Notes under the pieces: generated by a model
What the model saw: the letters and a program-made list of their open reading frames with translations, nothing else
Databases searched by the model: none
Told to the model about the DNA's origin: nothing
Assembly (NCBI GenBank): GCA_037349315.1
Contig: JBAIAC010000018.1
Span: 5,952,001-6,016,000, forward strand
DNA: 64,000 nt
Direction: 5' to 3'
From: Chelydra serpentina
Taxonomy: Eukaryota; Chordata; Testudines; Chelydridae
Made by a program: the position numbers and the translations under genes
Part shown: one piece after another, positions 11,000 to 23,130 of the stretch
Layout of the letters: each line of letters starts with the position of its first letter
Position numbering within the stretch: the first letter of the stretch is position 1

Positions 11000-12085
11000 C
11001 TAGATCATCCCAGCCAGGGCTTTGTCAAGCCTGACCTTAAAAACCTCCAAGGAAGGAGATTCCACCACCTCCCTAGGTGACCCATTCCAGTGCTTCACCA
11101 CCCTACTAGTGAAAAAGTTTTTCCTAATATCCAACCTAAACCTCCCCCTCTGCAACTTGAGACCATTACTCCTTGTTCTGTCATCTTCTACCACTGAGAA
11201 CAGTCTAGATCCATCCTCTTTGGAACCCCCTTTTAGGTAGTTGAAAGCAGCTATCAAATCCCCCCTCACTCTTCTCTTCTGCAGGCTAAACAATCTCAGT
11301 TCCCTCAGCCTCTCCTCATAAGTCATGTGCTCCAGCCCCCTAATCATTTTTGTTGCCCTCCGTTGGACTCTTTCCAATTTATCCACATCCTTTTTGTAGT
11401 GTGGGGCCCAAAACTGGACACAGTACTCCAAATGAGGCCTCACCAGTGCCGAATAGAGGGGAATAATCACGTCCCTCGATCTGCTGGAAATGCCCCTACT
11501 TATACAGCCCAAAATGCCGTTAGCCTTCTTGGCAAAAAGGGCACACTGTTGACTCATATTCAGCTTTTCGTCCACTGTAACCCCTAGGTCCTTTTCTGCA
11601 GAACTGCTGCCCAGCCATTCGGTCCCTAGTCTGTAGCAGTGCATGGGATTCTTCCGTCCTAAGTGCAGGACTCTGCACTTGTCCTTGTTGAACCTCATCA
11701 GATTTCTTTTGGCCCAATCCTCTAATTTGTCTAGGTCCCTCTGTATCCTATCCCTACCCTCCAGCGTATCAACCACTCCTCCCAGTTTAGTGTCATCTGC
11801 AAACTTGCTAAGGGTGCAGTCCACACCATCCTCCAGGTCGTTGATGAAGATATTGAACAAAACCGGCCCCAGCACCGACCCTTGGGGCACTCCACTTGAT
11901 ACTGGCTGCCAACTAGACATGGAGCCATTGATCACTACCCGTTGAGCACGACCATCCAGCCAGTTTTCTATCCACCGTACCGTCCATTCATCCAGTAAAC
12001 AATCCAACAGTAAACCATGAAATCCCATGTATTGCTTGGCTTTCAGGATGGCAGATACTATCTTTCTCTCACAAACAGTTCTCAA
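11000..12085 (-). pseudogene. CR1 reverse transcriptase, C-terminal two thirds, still open
   Basis: A 361-codon uninterrupted frame of a CR1 non-LTR reverse transcriptase. Visible blocks in order: [36 protein letters not shown], the catalytic FADDTKLGG, then the CR1 thumb and C-terminal blocks ([65 protein letters not shown]). The YLDFSKAFD block holding the first catalytic aspartate is absent, so it cannot be functional alone. The first about 35 residues ([18 protein letters not shown]) do not look like CR1 and mark a junction. Confidence 0.9.
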
Positions 12086-12920
12086 TTATGTTTCTGTGTA
12101 GTTTAGGGTAGAATTTGGACATCTCAAAGATAATCGCTAATGGCTCAGATATCTTCTTAGTCATCTCCTTGAGTATTCTAGGATGCATTTCATCAGGCCA
12201 CGGTGACTTGAAGATATCTAATTTGTCAAAAATTACTTGAACTTGTTCTTTCACTATTTTAGCCTCTTCTAATTCTACCTCATTTTCACTAGTATTCACT
12301 ACGTTAGACATCCAATCACTACCAACCTTCTCGGTGAAAACCAAAACAAAAAAGCCATTAAGCACCTCTGCCATTTCCACATTTTCTGTTATTGTCTTTC
12401 CCCCCCCTCATTGAGTAACAGGCCTACCCTGTCCTTGGTCCTCCTCTTGCTTCTAATGTATTTGGAGCATGTTTCCTTGTTACCCTTTATGTCTCTGGCT
12501 AGTTTGATATCGTTTTGTGTCTTGGCCTAATTTTGTCCCTACCTACTTGTGTTATTTGTTTATATTTATCCCTTGTAATTTGACCTAGATTCCACTTTCC
12601 TTTGTAGGGCTCTTTTTTTTTTTTTTTTTTAAGATCGTTTAAGATCTCCAGGTTAAGCCAGGGTGTCTCTTGCAACACTTCCTATCTTTCCTACACAGTG
12701 GGATAGTTTCCACTTGTGCTCTTAATAATGTCTCTTTGAAAAACTGCCAACTGTCTTCTATGGTTTTTCCCCTTAGACTTGCTTCCCATGGGATTTTACC
12801 TACCAACTCCATGAGTTTGCTAAAGTCTGCCTTCTTGAAATCCATTGTTCTTATTTTGCTGTTCTCCCTCCTACCATTCCTTAGAATCATGAACTTTATC
12901 ATTTCATGGTCACTTTTCAC
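12069..12920 (-). pseudogene. CR1 endonuclease and linker remnants
   Basis: Two separate open pieces. The one at 12639-12920 carries the SDHEMIKF end of the endonuclease domain, followed by the [15 protein letters not shown] linker. The one at 12069-12380 carries [26 protein letters not shown] and [10 protein letters not shown]. Frame breaks and a poly-T expansion (about 12610-12630) lie between them. The endonuclease N-terminus is missing, as is usual for 5'-truncated CR1 copies. Confidence 0.82.
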
Positions 12921-13018
12921 CTAAGCTGCCTTCCACTTTCAAATTCTCAACCAGTTCCTCCTTATTTGGCAAAATCAAATCTAGAACAGCCTCTCCCCTG
13001 GTAGCTCCACCTTCTGAA

Positions 13019-15866
13019 ATAAAAAAGATTGATATGAAGATTCAGAAGTGCCCAAATTATAGAATTAATGAAGATAATGATGGCAAAGATAAGTCAAAAC
13101 TAGTCAAAAAGATAAGTTTGAAGCCCAAACAAAAATAGTGGGTCAGACACTCACCACGGTTGTGTCTCACTACTAGGCAATAAGAGGGAACTGAGGGAGG
13201 GTTTCAGCTGCTCCACCCTTTATGCCTTAGCGCAGGACCACAAAGAAGCTCAGGGAACACATGCAACCCTGGACATTGCTATTAAAAAACAACAACAATT
13301 ATTTCACACTCATGGGATCGTAACTATAGTTGGATCCACACTGACACTCAAAGAACTTACATTTTTTAGAGCGCTAACAATGAAGGTTTAAAACTCTGGA
13401 ACCTACTGGCAATCAAGCCTCTCAGAAGAAAAAGCTTAAAAAAAAAAAAAAAAGACCAACAGGCAACAAAGGAGTGGCTGTATCAGCCACTGCTACCTCA
13501 GAGGCACCAAACAAACACACACAGGTTAAAGCAGAACTGGAAAAAAAACAAATAATTATTCTGTTAGTCGGGTGCACTAACATTACTTCCTCAGTATATC
13601 TGATGTTCCATTCAGACCAAGATTGGAAAATTATTGTCTTGATAAAAACTTTAAAATTTCACCCAGAAATGCTACCTCATTGAAGATCAACCTATACCAA
13701 AATTAATATAAATGTAAAGTAGCAAGAATTATTAAAAGATAGAACATGGTTGGAATTTAGCTTAGCAAGGCTTCAGAAGCAGCTACTGAGATAAATCCAG
13801 ATTGGTCATGTGCGCTTTTGACATTATAGCCAGTTAAAAGTATTTCATAGTTTATATGTTTTCTCCTATAGTGCCATTTCAAACTATTCAATCCTCATGT
13901 TCTCAGCTGACAGAATAACATTGGACGGCATTTGGTATAAAAGTTGCAAATGCCAGCAACAGCACTAAATGTCACCATAACTTTAACAGGTACATTTAGA
14001 AAAACTATTGTTACATTCAACTACATAACTTCATTGAGTGCTGAAATAAATTCCTCTTTGGCTATTTTATATTCTTTTAAAACATTAATATTAAAAATAA
14101 GTGCATTTATATGAAACAAACTTCAGTCTCTTATGCAATACTGCTTAGCTGCTCAAGAAAATATGTAAAATAGAACACTTAGATAGTGGCAAATATTTCT
14201 TTCTTATTTTACTTCAATACACTCAAGGGTTTCCACTGACAACGCCACTGTTGTAGCCAAGAAAAGCGGGATGTCCTTCTGATGCTCATCAACACCTTAA
14301 ATTGGGAAAGAGTCTCTGTTCAGTGACAAGGTACTCCTTTCCTTGCTTTGAGGAGCAAGGGGAAAAAACTTGAGTTACATAATCAGGCCTTCCAACTGGT
14401 GTCTCATTTGTTGTGTAACTGCTAGATCCACCATAAGATGTGTCTAACTTTTAAGAGGGCACTATATTAAACTCCTTGCTACTGTAAATATTCTAAAAAC
14501 ACCAAAGTGGAATTCTGTCTTGCTCAACCTACAAAATACACTAACTGTCCACAGATTTTAAAATAATGTTAACAAGTGATCAGTAGTGGGGAAAAATATA
14601 AATATTTGAATTTTTTTTAAATCAACAATGGTGGTAGAAGAGGATTTATCCTCTTTAAATTTAACAGCAATTCTACTGTTATAAGGAAACATCGTTTTTG
14701 CTTTCACCTACGTGTATCTATTTTAAACTTTTTAATAGAACTATGAATGCAATGTAGTTCTTAAACACTGTGGAACACTTTCAAAATCCTTGTTTACGAT
14801 ATACATAAAGTACTTTGGTTGTATCAGAGAAAAAGAGAAGGTGAAGTCAATACCTAGAATTTGATTGAAAAAGTGTGTAAAAGTTCAAAACCACTGTGTG
14901 TTATATGGCAACAATTTTGCTAAATTTAAACAAATTCAAATATTTGTATTAGTTGTAGATTCATTTTCATAAAGCTAGTTTCAGAAAAACTGGAAAGAAA
15001 AAGGAAACCCACAAGGACAAGCTGGCTAGTTCAACAAAAAAAAGCCTAGTATATCAGTGTTAATCAAAATATTTTCTTCACTCTCTGTGAGGTAACTGTG
15101 TATGTGTGTCCTGTATAGAATGACTTTGCCAGTCCTCCAGGTGCGCCCAGAGGGCAATGTAGGCAATAATGACCCATCTGTTCAACACTGGCAACTAGCA
15201 AACTTCTAATGAAGACAGATGTGGGTCACCTGTACAAGCAGGCTGCAGGGTGTTAATGAATCCACCTAATGGTCACTACCTGCCACTTTTGACTGATGGA
15301 TGACTAAAAAGGTTAAGCTTGAAAAGCAAAGATGAGTATTTCAGGTAATCATTAGTCTTACCAAGACATCTCTATCAGTCTAAGACACCCATTTTTTACT
15401 ATTGTCTTTTCCCATTTCTGAAAAATGCTTCTATTATTTTTCTTCAGGAATCTGAAATAACCCTGCAAGACCTTGTGAAAAATTATTTCTGCTTCAAGTT
15501 CATTGCCCAGTGAAATAAATGTTCCAACTAGCTATAATAAACTTTAAAACATACTTTCATACTATATTTTATTAAATCTTTCCTCACATCTGACCAGTAA
15601 AACCGAACCTAACAATTTTAAAATACATATTTGCCAGTTAGTCGTAAAACTCTTCAAGTATGTTTATTAATAGTTCATACAAGTCTATTTTGATAGCATA
15701 CCTACAGTACGACAGTTTATTTTTTAAAGTCAACTTCAACCACCAAGAGCAAGTACAGTAACTGGATTTTGTGCAATGATCATTGTGGGAGTTAGTGGAG
15801 ACGGAATTCACTCTCCCAACCCCACATGAAGCCAATAGCACCACAACACAATCTGTTGCTTATGAA
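13019..15866. other. Intronic DNA without a recognised gene
   Basis: AT-rich, with a short A-run at about 13438-13453. I see no splice-bounded exon, transposon end or RNA gene. Confidence 0.5.
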
Positions 15867-15962
15867 CAGGGCCAGTTCAGGCACCAGACGAGAAAGCACG
15901 TGCCTGAGGCGGCAGTCCGGGGATGGATTCTCGGGGCGGCCAAAAAGCTAGAGCCAGCCCTG
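15867..15962. mobile_element. Short hAT MITE (CAGGGC family)
   Basis: A 96-bp element with ends CAGGGCCAGTT and, reversed, CAGGGCTGGCT. A perfect 8-bp duplication, CTTATGAA, lies at 15859-15866 and 15963-15970. It is internally deleted relative to the 351-bp relative at 52007-52357. Confidence 0.85.
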
Positions 15963-17062
15963 CTTATGAACATTGTATGTGATCCAAATCCAGTAAATAT
16001 TTTTATACATAATAGTCTGTTTAAAATGATTTTGTAAAAACTTAAGTTCCCTTCTGCAATTTAAAGAGCACGTTTTTCTTAGAATGGAACTCTCCCACTG
16101 TGTCCTTGTTATCTAACCCCATGTACAAAGATTATCAAGAACCATGACATATCATGCCAAGACTATTTTCAGGCTTCCTATTGTGTGCTTATTTCCCACT
16201 CTTGAGTGCTTTAGAAATGTTTCAGTCTTAGCCTAAGCTTCCTGGCTTGATTTTTACACCCAAAAGTACCTTAAAAATTCAACAATTTCTTGAAGAGGGA
16301 AGAATGGCTTTTTCATGCAGAATGACAACTTGTCTCCAGTTAGAGCCAGATGTGAAATGAAAAAAGCAAGATATTAAACCACAAAAACAAGACATGTACG
16401 TCGGATATTTTCATCCTACTGGTTCAATAAACAAACAACATTATCAGGTGTGCTTCTTGGTTATGTGACACATGCTTGAAAATCATTGATCATTTATTTA
16501 TTTCAGTAGTAAACAGACAAAAAATGTTGATTTTTAAAAATACTTGAGGTGTATGTTGGGATGAGAAAATTCTGCAGATGGAAATTTCTTCCTAGGGAAT
16601 AAGGAAATATTGCAAACCTTTTTGAGTTTACTCTGTGGTGAAACCTAAAGACAATTTTATCTTCTGCTATTATCTATTTACCAGAATCTTATTAATGTGT
16701 GGCAACAAAAAAAAGTCATGGTTATACCTGAAAGTGAAGGGAAGAAGTAAGAAAAATAGTATGTAATGTTAGTAAATCTACAAAATATCATATTTTATGT
16801 TACAAGTTTTTATTCTGAATGAGTTTATTCATTTTCAAAACATTATAACATAACTAGCCAATCTGATTTCTGGTGCATTTTCAGTGACTGGAGGTATGAA
16901 TTCAATCCAGTAATAGTTTGGACACAAAGTATTGTAAATCACTCACCAGGAAATATTGAATCCCAGCTATTTCATAACATTAAATACAATATTTGTAATA
17001 TGTTAAGCGAACAATCAGTTGATTTAATACTTATTCTTAAAAGCCAATAGCAAAAGATTATT
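15963..17062. other. Intronic DNA without a recognised gene
   Basis: AT-rich sequence with no exon, repeat boundary or RNA gene that I can support. Confidence 0.5.
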
Positions 17063-17280
17063 ATTAGGACACTGGAAACATGGGTTTTATTCCCAGTTCT
17101 GCCACTGGGTTGCTGACACACCTTGGGGAAGCAATTTAACCTCTTTATGCCTCAATTTTTCTTATCTGTAAAATTAAGAATTACCTACAGCATAGTAGTT
17201 TTGTGAGGCTTAATTCATTTATATCCATAAGGCACTTTGACAACCTAGGTTGAAAGTTACTAGGGAAGTGCAAAGCATTA
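17063..17280 (+). mobile_element. MIR / CORE-SINE copy
   Basis: The sequence carries the MIR core order: TTCCCAGTTCTGCCACTGGG, then ACACCTTGGGGAAGCAATTT, CTCTTTATGCCTCAATTTTT, CTTATCTGTAAAATTAAG, and TTTTGTGAGGCTTAATTCA. This is an old amniote SINE, divergent and non-coding. Confidence 0.8.
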
Positions 17281-18351
17281 CCTGCAAGTTACATGCTTCT
17301 CACTTTGCACACATGGATAAGAGAATTTTTGGCTTGATTCAAGCTAGCTGGTGGTCTTATCAGAATTCCAATAGAACTAACACTCACCCCAAGCCTTTTG
17401 ATAAGATGAAAGAGAGCACTATATTACCTTTAAAGTCTGAACATTATTTTCCACAGTATCATAATACTATTCCTTCAACAGTACTCATTAATCTTGTGTA
17501 TTTTATACTAACTTTTTGTTCACATATTCAAGAATCCATATAAAACTAAACAGTCAGTGATCCTTTCAGACCTATCTTGACATACACACTGGGGTGTGGG
17601 GTTTTTTTTGGGGGGGGGGGGGCGGGGAAAGGGGGTTTGTAAATGGAAGGAAATTTATGTCTACTCTTTGAGGATAAATACTGCTGTTTTTCCCTAATAT
17701 ATATTCAGGAGGACTGCAATTTAAATTACCTTTTCAAACAGATTTAAATTCACAGATGATTTACTGTTGTTCCCAGCACTGCAATGATTAAGAAGCCTCA
17801 GTTTTTTAGCCTGAGGCAACCAAAGCTCTTCAAGATCCAATGAATTCAATCTATATGAGTTTGAGTATTCACTTCTGCAGAAAACCACTGACATTACACT
17901 GAAAATGAAACTTATTGTACACGGTTGATTGATTTATAACAAAAGCTTTCATTGATTGATACTACGGGGACACCGAACAGTGTGGCAAAGTTGACAAAAG
18001 AAAAGGATGAAATGAATTTATTTTGTGTATTTATCAGAATGTCCTCAACATATGTAGCTAAATGCACATACAACAAGCTGAGAATATACTCTGTTTCAAA
18101 AGAAATTAAGATGAGTGTTCATATTATTACAATATATACATAAACCATTCTAATGAGAAATATACTGCTCTTCATTTAGATCACCCCCCTTATTTAATTA
18201 ATGAGAAATATTAATGACTCAAATCAAATCTGGTCTTCAGACACTAATAAATGTACTAGAATTATCCATAATGATACCCTCCAATCTCTAATTACTATTG
18301 CAAAAGTATAGTACAGCTTTTAAAATGTTATATTCATTAAATATACAATGC
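17281..18351. other. Intronic DNA without a recognised gene
   Basis: AT-rich apart from the G-rich tract at 17591-17638. No exon or transposon end is recognised. Confidence 0.5.
17591..17638 (+). repeat. G-rich tract with quadruplex potential
   Basis: Successive G runs (GGGG, GGGG, a run of about 13 G, GGGG, GGGGG) separated by TGT, a T8 stretch, C and AAA. This satisfies the usual spacing for a G-quadruplex. It may equally be a simple low-complexity expansion. Confidence 0.7.
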
Positions 18352-18364
18352 AAAAGTTATATTC

Positions 18365-18882
18365 TGTGAGGGACTGCAGATCTTGAACCCAGGCCCGGGA
18401 CCACAAGCAGTGGTCATGGCTGTCATCTGACAGCTCACTGGAACCCATGGAGAAGAGGGCTGACAGAGCTCTAGCTCACCAAGGACCCCATCCACAAAGC
18501 TCCTGATTGAGGGGTATGTCCAGCCCCACTGAGTGGCTTGGATGCACTACTTAAGCCTGAATGATGTACAGGAAGTTGTCTGAGCAACTAGGTCAAACCC
18601 TGACTGGCTGCCATATTGGACCCTACTTGCCTGACTCCTGAGCCCTGTCTCCCTGCCAGTTCCTGGTTCTTGCCCTCCTTATCGCAGATCCTTCTCCACT
18701 CCTGGTTTCCTGCCTCTCTCCAGGTCCTTCCTTCTCCACCCTACACCTTTGACTCCAACTCTGGCTTCAACCCCTGTCTTGACTCCTGATACCATCTCCA
18801 TCTCTGACCCATCTCCACTTCATGGCTCCCAGCACCAACCACTAAGCTGACCACCCACACCTCAGTCCTCAGATATTCATAT
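18365..18882. repeat. Unclassified inserted element with 13-bp flanking repeats
   Basis: A 518-bp GC-richer block, CT-rich in its right half, set in AT-rich DNA. It is bounded by AAAAGTTATATTC (18352-18364) and AAAAGCTATATTC (18883-18895), which match at 12 of 13 positions. It starts TGTGAGGGACTGCAG. It could be a fossil LTR or a LINE-mobilised sequence; no coding motif is visible. Confidence 0.45.
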
Positions 18883-18895
18883 AAAAGCTATATTC

Positions 18896-19620
18896 AAATA
18901 ATATGGAAGCTGAAAATGGAAGCACTCAAAAGACTAAAAATGTCAAAATTAAAGTTTCTATGATATCTTAACTCTGGCCATATGTCTTTGCCTTAACTTT
19001 AGTCTTTAATTCATTCCATATGCTCTCTCTTTTGTTGCACATTGCTCAGATTCATTCAGGTCCTGAGAGAACAATATACAATTGTGTAGTTAATACATCA
19101 TCAATGTTACACAAGCAATAAGATTAAGGTTGTATAGGCAACCTTCTCTTTAGCATTTCCAGATTTTGAGTGCTTCATTTTGCAATCTTCTCTCATTTTA
19201 GATCTATTTTACACACACACACACACACCCTAGTTTTTTAAAAGAAATAAAAATGACAAAAAGAATTTCTAAGATGTGCAACTATTTGATATACATGTTC
19301 ATAAGTAGTGCTCCCAAGGAAGCAGATACTACTTTTATCTGTATGCACCACCAAATATAACATATCAGATCCCTGCCTCATTCCCCTATGCACCATTTCA
19401 GATCATATGGAAGACAGCCTCACCTCTTTCCCTCCACACCTTCCTTAAATATGCACCCATGCAATAAAACGTGTGCCAACGAAACATTCGCAGATTGTTT
19501 ATCACGTGAAAACCAGTACAAATGCACAAAATTGTGCATTTTTAAACCCTTATAGCTCAGTCAAATCCAAGCATATCACCACCACACCACCAAAAGTCAA
19601 CTCTTCAATCTAGACACTAT
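18896..19620. other. Intronic DNA with a short AC repeat
   Basis: No gene is seen. An (AC)9 microsatellite lies at about 19211-19228. Confidence 0.5.
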
Positions 19621-19747
19621 GGCCCTGATTCAGAAAAGCACTTAAGCTTTGGTGTAACTTTAGTATATGAATAATCCTATTGCAATGAATGGGACTACTC
19701 GTGCACTTAAAGTTTCACACACACTTATGTACTTTATTGAATTGGGG
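19621..19747. repeat. Palindromic sauropsid MITE-like repeat
   Basis: The left arm GGCCCTGATTCAGAAAAGCA followed by CTTAAGC is mirrored by the right end TTATTGAATTGGGGG, with CAATGAATGGGACTACTC in the centre. The same design recurs at about 47775-47905 and 53339-53479, with weaker pieces at about 33276-33390, 38079-38230, 45045-45102 and 48980-49035. Confidence 0.6.
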
Positions 19748-19751
19748 GAGT

Positions 19752-19990
19752 TTATAATGCCAAATTTCAAGTTCATATCACCTCTTGTTAAGGCACTAGA
19801 CACGGTCAAATAAAAGATTGCAACGTCATTTTTTAAATGACAAAGTATATTTTTCTCCCACTCTTTTTGCCCTTAAAAATGGCTGAACCATTTTTACTCA
19901 ACCATTACAGAAATATCCTCTCCTGACTGAGGACCACCAGGCTATATTTCAGCCCACAAGACAAATGCTTGACAGTTTTTCAGCACCTGA
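19752..19990. repeat. Unclassified interspersed repeat, copy A
   Basis: Shares an ordered series of short blocks with 22808-23130: TGCCAAATTTCAAGTT, AAAATGGCTGAACCATTTTT with ACTCAACC, and TTTCAGCC. Divergent, non-coding and of unknown class. Confidence 0.45.
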
Positions 19991-20835
19991 AAATGGCCTT
20001 CTGCAAAGAAAAATACTTATGCAACCTTGTTTTTGACTAAAGTATTGCTCTTTTTACTTCCCTTACTATATATATCAAAGTTTTAATAAACTCTATGTAG
20101 AAAAGGTATTTTATTTTACATTAATCAAACCACGAGATGTGCACAGTTTAATTTCAGAATAGCTCCATGCACAAACACCTAAGAAACAAACAATAACGCA
20201 AAAAAGAAGCTCTCTTCATTACTGATGATCTCGAAGTCATTCCTAAGTATTGGCGCCATCTAGTGAAATCTTACCAATATCTATATGGCGTTCAAAGAAA
20301 TTTTATGCAGCTCTGGTTCAAAAGCAAGTTACCATAAGGAAGTTAAAATCTCATGCCATACACCGAAGAGAAGTATCATAGCATACTTTTCATAGCCAAA
20401 TGAGAAAGTGTTCATAAAACAAACTAAATATCTGTAGGTTCCTTGGAGGTAAAATTCCTGGGTAACAGATATTTAATCATTTTTTATCTATTTTTGCCAT
20501 TTCTATGTTTACCGATACAGTAAACTTGAATGGCTAAGAATGTTATTACACGCAAATTAAATCTATTTAAACAGTAATTTAAGGACATATGACAAAGTAC
20601 TCTGAACTATTCTAGTAAAAGCTTATCCATATTCTTTATTATGTACAAAAAAACTATATTAAAAAACAGAAGTTGCAAATTAAAGTACTCAATTATTAGG
20701 AAATGCCAGAACTCAATCTTAACGTGGTCTCCTTGTGCATTATGTTATTCTTCCCCAACATTACTTAGGAAATCTGTGGCAGAGCCAGTGATAGAACCCA
20801 GCTCAATCCAATGCACATTTCCTTACTGCTGAGGA
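19991..20835. other. Intronic DNA without a recognised gene
   Basis: Mostly featureless. 20770-20832 resembles the 3' part of an old SINE (GGCAGAGCCAGTGATAGAAC). Confidence 0.5.
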
Positions 20836-22610
20836 TGCGAGGGAGATTCCCACACCTGAGCCATTCTTTTTAGGTGACAAATCTGAGGAACTATCCCATA
20901 TTGAGGTGTCAATAGAAGAGGTTTTGGATAAATTAATAGTTGATAAACTAAACAGTAATGAGTCACCAGGACCAGAGGGTATTCAACCAAAAGTTCTGAA
21001 GAAAATCAAATATGAAATTGCAGAACTATTAACTGTGGTATGTACCCTATTGCTTAAATCAGCTTCTGTATCAATGACTGGAGGATAGTTAATATGACAC
21101 CAATTTTTTAAAGGGCTCCAGAGGCATTCCTGGCGATCCGTATCAGGCAAATTGATTGAAACTATAGTAAAGAAAAGAATTATCAGACACATAAGTTGAA
21201 GATGATTTGTTGGGAAAGAGTCAACATGACTTTTGTAAAGGGAAATCATGCCTCACCAATCTACTAGAATTCTTTGGGTGGTGGATCAACAAACAAGAGG
21301 ACAAGGGTGATTCAGTGGATATAGTGTACTTGGACTTTCAGAAAGCCTTTGACAAGGCCCCTCATCAAAGGCTCTTAAGCAAAGTAAGCAGTCATGGGAT
21401 AAGAGGGAAGGTCCTCTCAGTAACTGGTTAAAAGATAGGAAACAAAGTGTAGGAATAAATGGTGAGTTTTCAGAACGGAGAGAGGTAAATAGTGGTGTCC
21501 TCCAGGAATTTGTACTGGTACCAGTGCTGTTCAACATATTCACAAAGGATCTAGAAAAATAGGGTAAATGGTGAGGTGGTAAAATTTCAAAATCATACAA
21601 AATTACTCAAGATAGTTAAGTCCAAAACAGACTATGAAGAGTTACAAAGGGATCCAAAACTGGATGACTGGACAACAAAATGATAGATGAAATTCAGTGT
21701 TGATAAATGCAAAGTAATGCACATTGGAAAACATAATCCCAACTACATTTAAAAAAATAATGGGCTCTAAATTAGCAGATACCACTCGAGAAAGAGATCT
21801 TGGCGTCATCGTGAATAGTTCTCTGAAAACATCTACTCAATGTGCAGCAACAGTCAAAAAAACTAACAGAATGTTAGCAACCACTAGGAAAGGGATAGAT
21901 AAGAAGACAGAAAATATCATACTATTACTACTATATAAATCCATGATGCTCTCACACCTTGAATGCTCCATGCAGTTCTGATCACCCCATCTAAAAACAA
22001 ATACATTAGAATAGGAAAAGGTACAGAGAAGGGCAACAAAAATGATTAATGGTATGAAAGAGCTTCCATATGAGGAGAGATTAAAAAGACTATGACTTTT
22101 CAGCTTGGAAAAAAGACAACTAAGGGGGGATGTGACAGAGGTATATAAAATCGTGAATGGGGTGGAGATAGTCCATAAGGAAGTGTTATTTACCCCTTTG
22201 CAAGAAGCAGGGATCACCCAATGAAATTAATAAGCAGCAGGTTTAAAACAAACAAAAGGAAGGACTTCATCACACAATACACAGTCAACCTGTGGAACTC
22301 ATTGCCAGTGGATGTTGTGAAGGCCATAATTATAACACGGTTCAAAAAGGAATTAGAAAAGTCCTGGAGGATAGGTCCAGTAATGGTTATTAGCCAAGAT
22401 GGTCACGGATGCAACCCCATGCTCTGGGTGTCCCTAAGTATCTGATGGCCAGAAGCTGAGAGTGGATGACAGGGGATGGATCACTCTATGATTGCCTGTT
22501 CTGTTCATTTCCTTCTGAAGCTCCTGGCATTGGCCACTGTCAGAAGACAGGATACTGGGCTAGATGGACTATTGGTCTGACCCAGTGTGGCCATTATCAT
22601 ATACACCAAA
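20836..22610 (+). mobile_element. CR1 LINE, degraded, reverse-transcriptase region to 3' end
   Basis: Plus-strand CR1 with many frameshifts. Visible pieces: the linker before the reverse transcriptase (EEVLDKL, NESPGPEGIQPKVLK, 20906-21000), then HDFCKGKSCLTNL and DIVYLDFQKAFDKAPHQRLL (21225-21370), GVIVNSSLKTS (near 21805), a thumb block, and the CR1 C-terminus ([15 protein letters not shown] with WNSLPVDVVK, 22221-22330). The catalytic FADD block is eroded (FQNHTKLL near 21588). The 3' part matches the subfamily at 1635-2172. Inactive. Confidence 0.88.
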
Positions 22611-22807
22611 TTCTGGGATGGCAGTTGGTACTAGTGCTGCCTCTTCCCTTTGTCTGGAGCTCTAGCTCTCTACTTATCATGCAGGATCTCTATGGCGACT
22701 GGGAGCATGCTCAGTACAGTTGGCTCTGTGGGACTATACATGTTTAAAGATTTTAGCAGCAAACTACTAACAAGCTTTTAAAATGACAGTTTTCACAGTC
22801 TTATAAC

Positions 22808-23130
22808 ACTGCCAAATCTGGGTGGATTTTAATGGGAAAAGCAAAGGTAACTCCCTATTAATTTGAGAACTTTGTTCTGCCAAATTCCAAGTTTCTGTTT
22901 CAAATCACGGTGTTGGAGCTCTTCAAAAGAAAGGTTGGTTGGTTGGTTTTAACATTAGCAAACTACCTATTTTTCCAATAGCTTCAGCCTCAGAAATGGC
23001 TAAACTGTTTTCATTTAAACTTTTACACACAAAAGAGATTCATTCTGAGGCAGATAAGGAGCCTGCAAAATTTCAGCCTTAATAGCTAAAGTTTGGCAAA
23101 AAAGTAAGCAACTAAAAAAACTCCATGATA
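22808..23130. repeat. Unclassified interspersed repeat, copy B
   Basis: Diverged partner of 19752-19990. It carries CTGCCAAATTCCAAGTTTC, AAATGGCTAAACTGTTTTCA with ACTTTTA, and AAATTTCAGCC in the same order. Non-coding. Confidence 0.45.

Larger units (their letters stand above)
10905..13018 (-). mobile_element. CR1 LINE, internally deleted
   Basis: A minus-strand CR1 about 2.1 kb long. From its 5' side it contains the C-terminal part of the AP-type endonuclease ([15 protein letters not shown] near 13000-12950, SDHEMIKF near 12910), the linker before the reverse transcriptase ([21 protein letters not shown], 12360-12150), and then the reverse transcriptase from its middle onward. The 3' end is the CR1 ATTCTATG repeat at 10905-10930. 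The fingers part of the reverse transcriptase (SLTS and LDFSKAFD blocks) is missing near 12080. Confidence 0.92.

Noticed and set aside
21837..22217. 126-codon minus-strand frame
   Set aside because: It is antisense to the CR1 C-terminal region and is a shadow.
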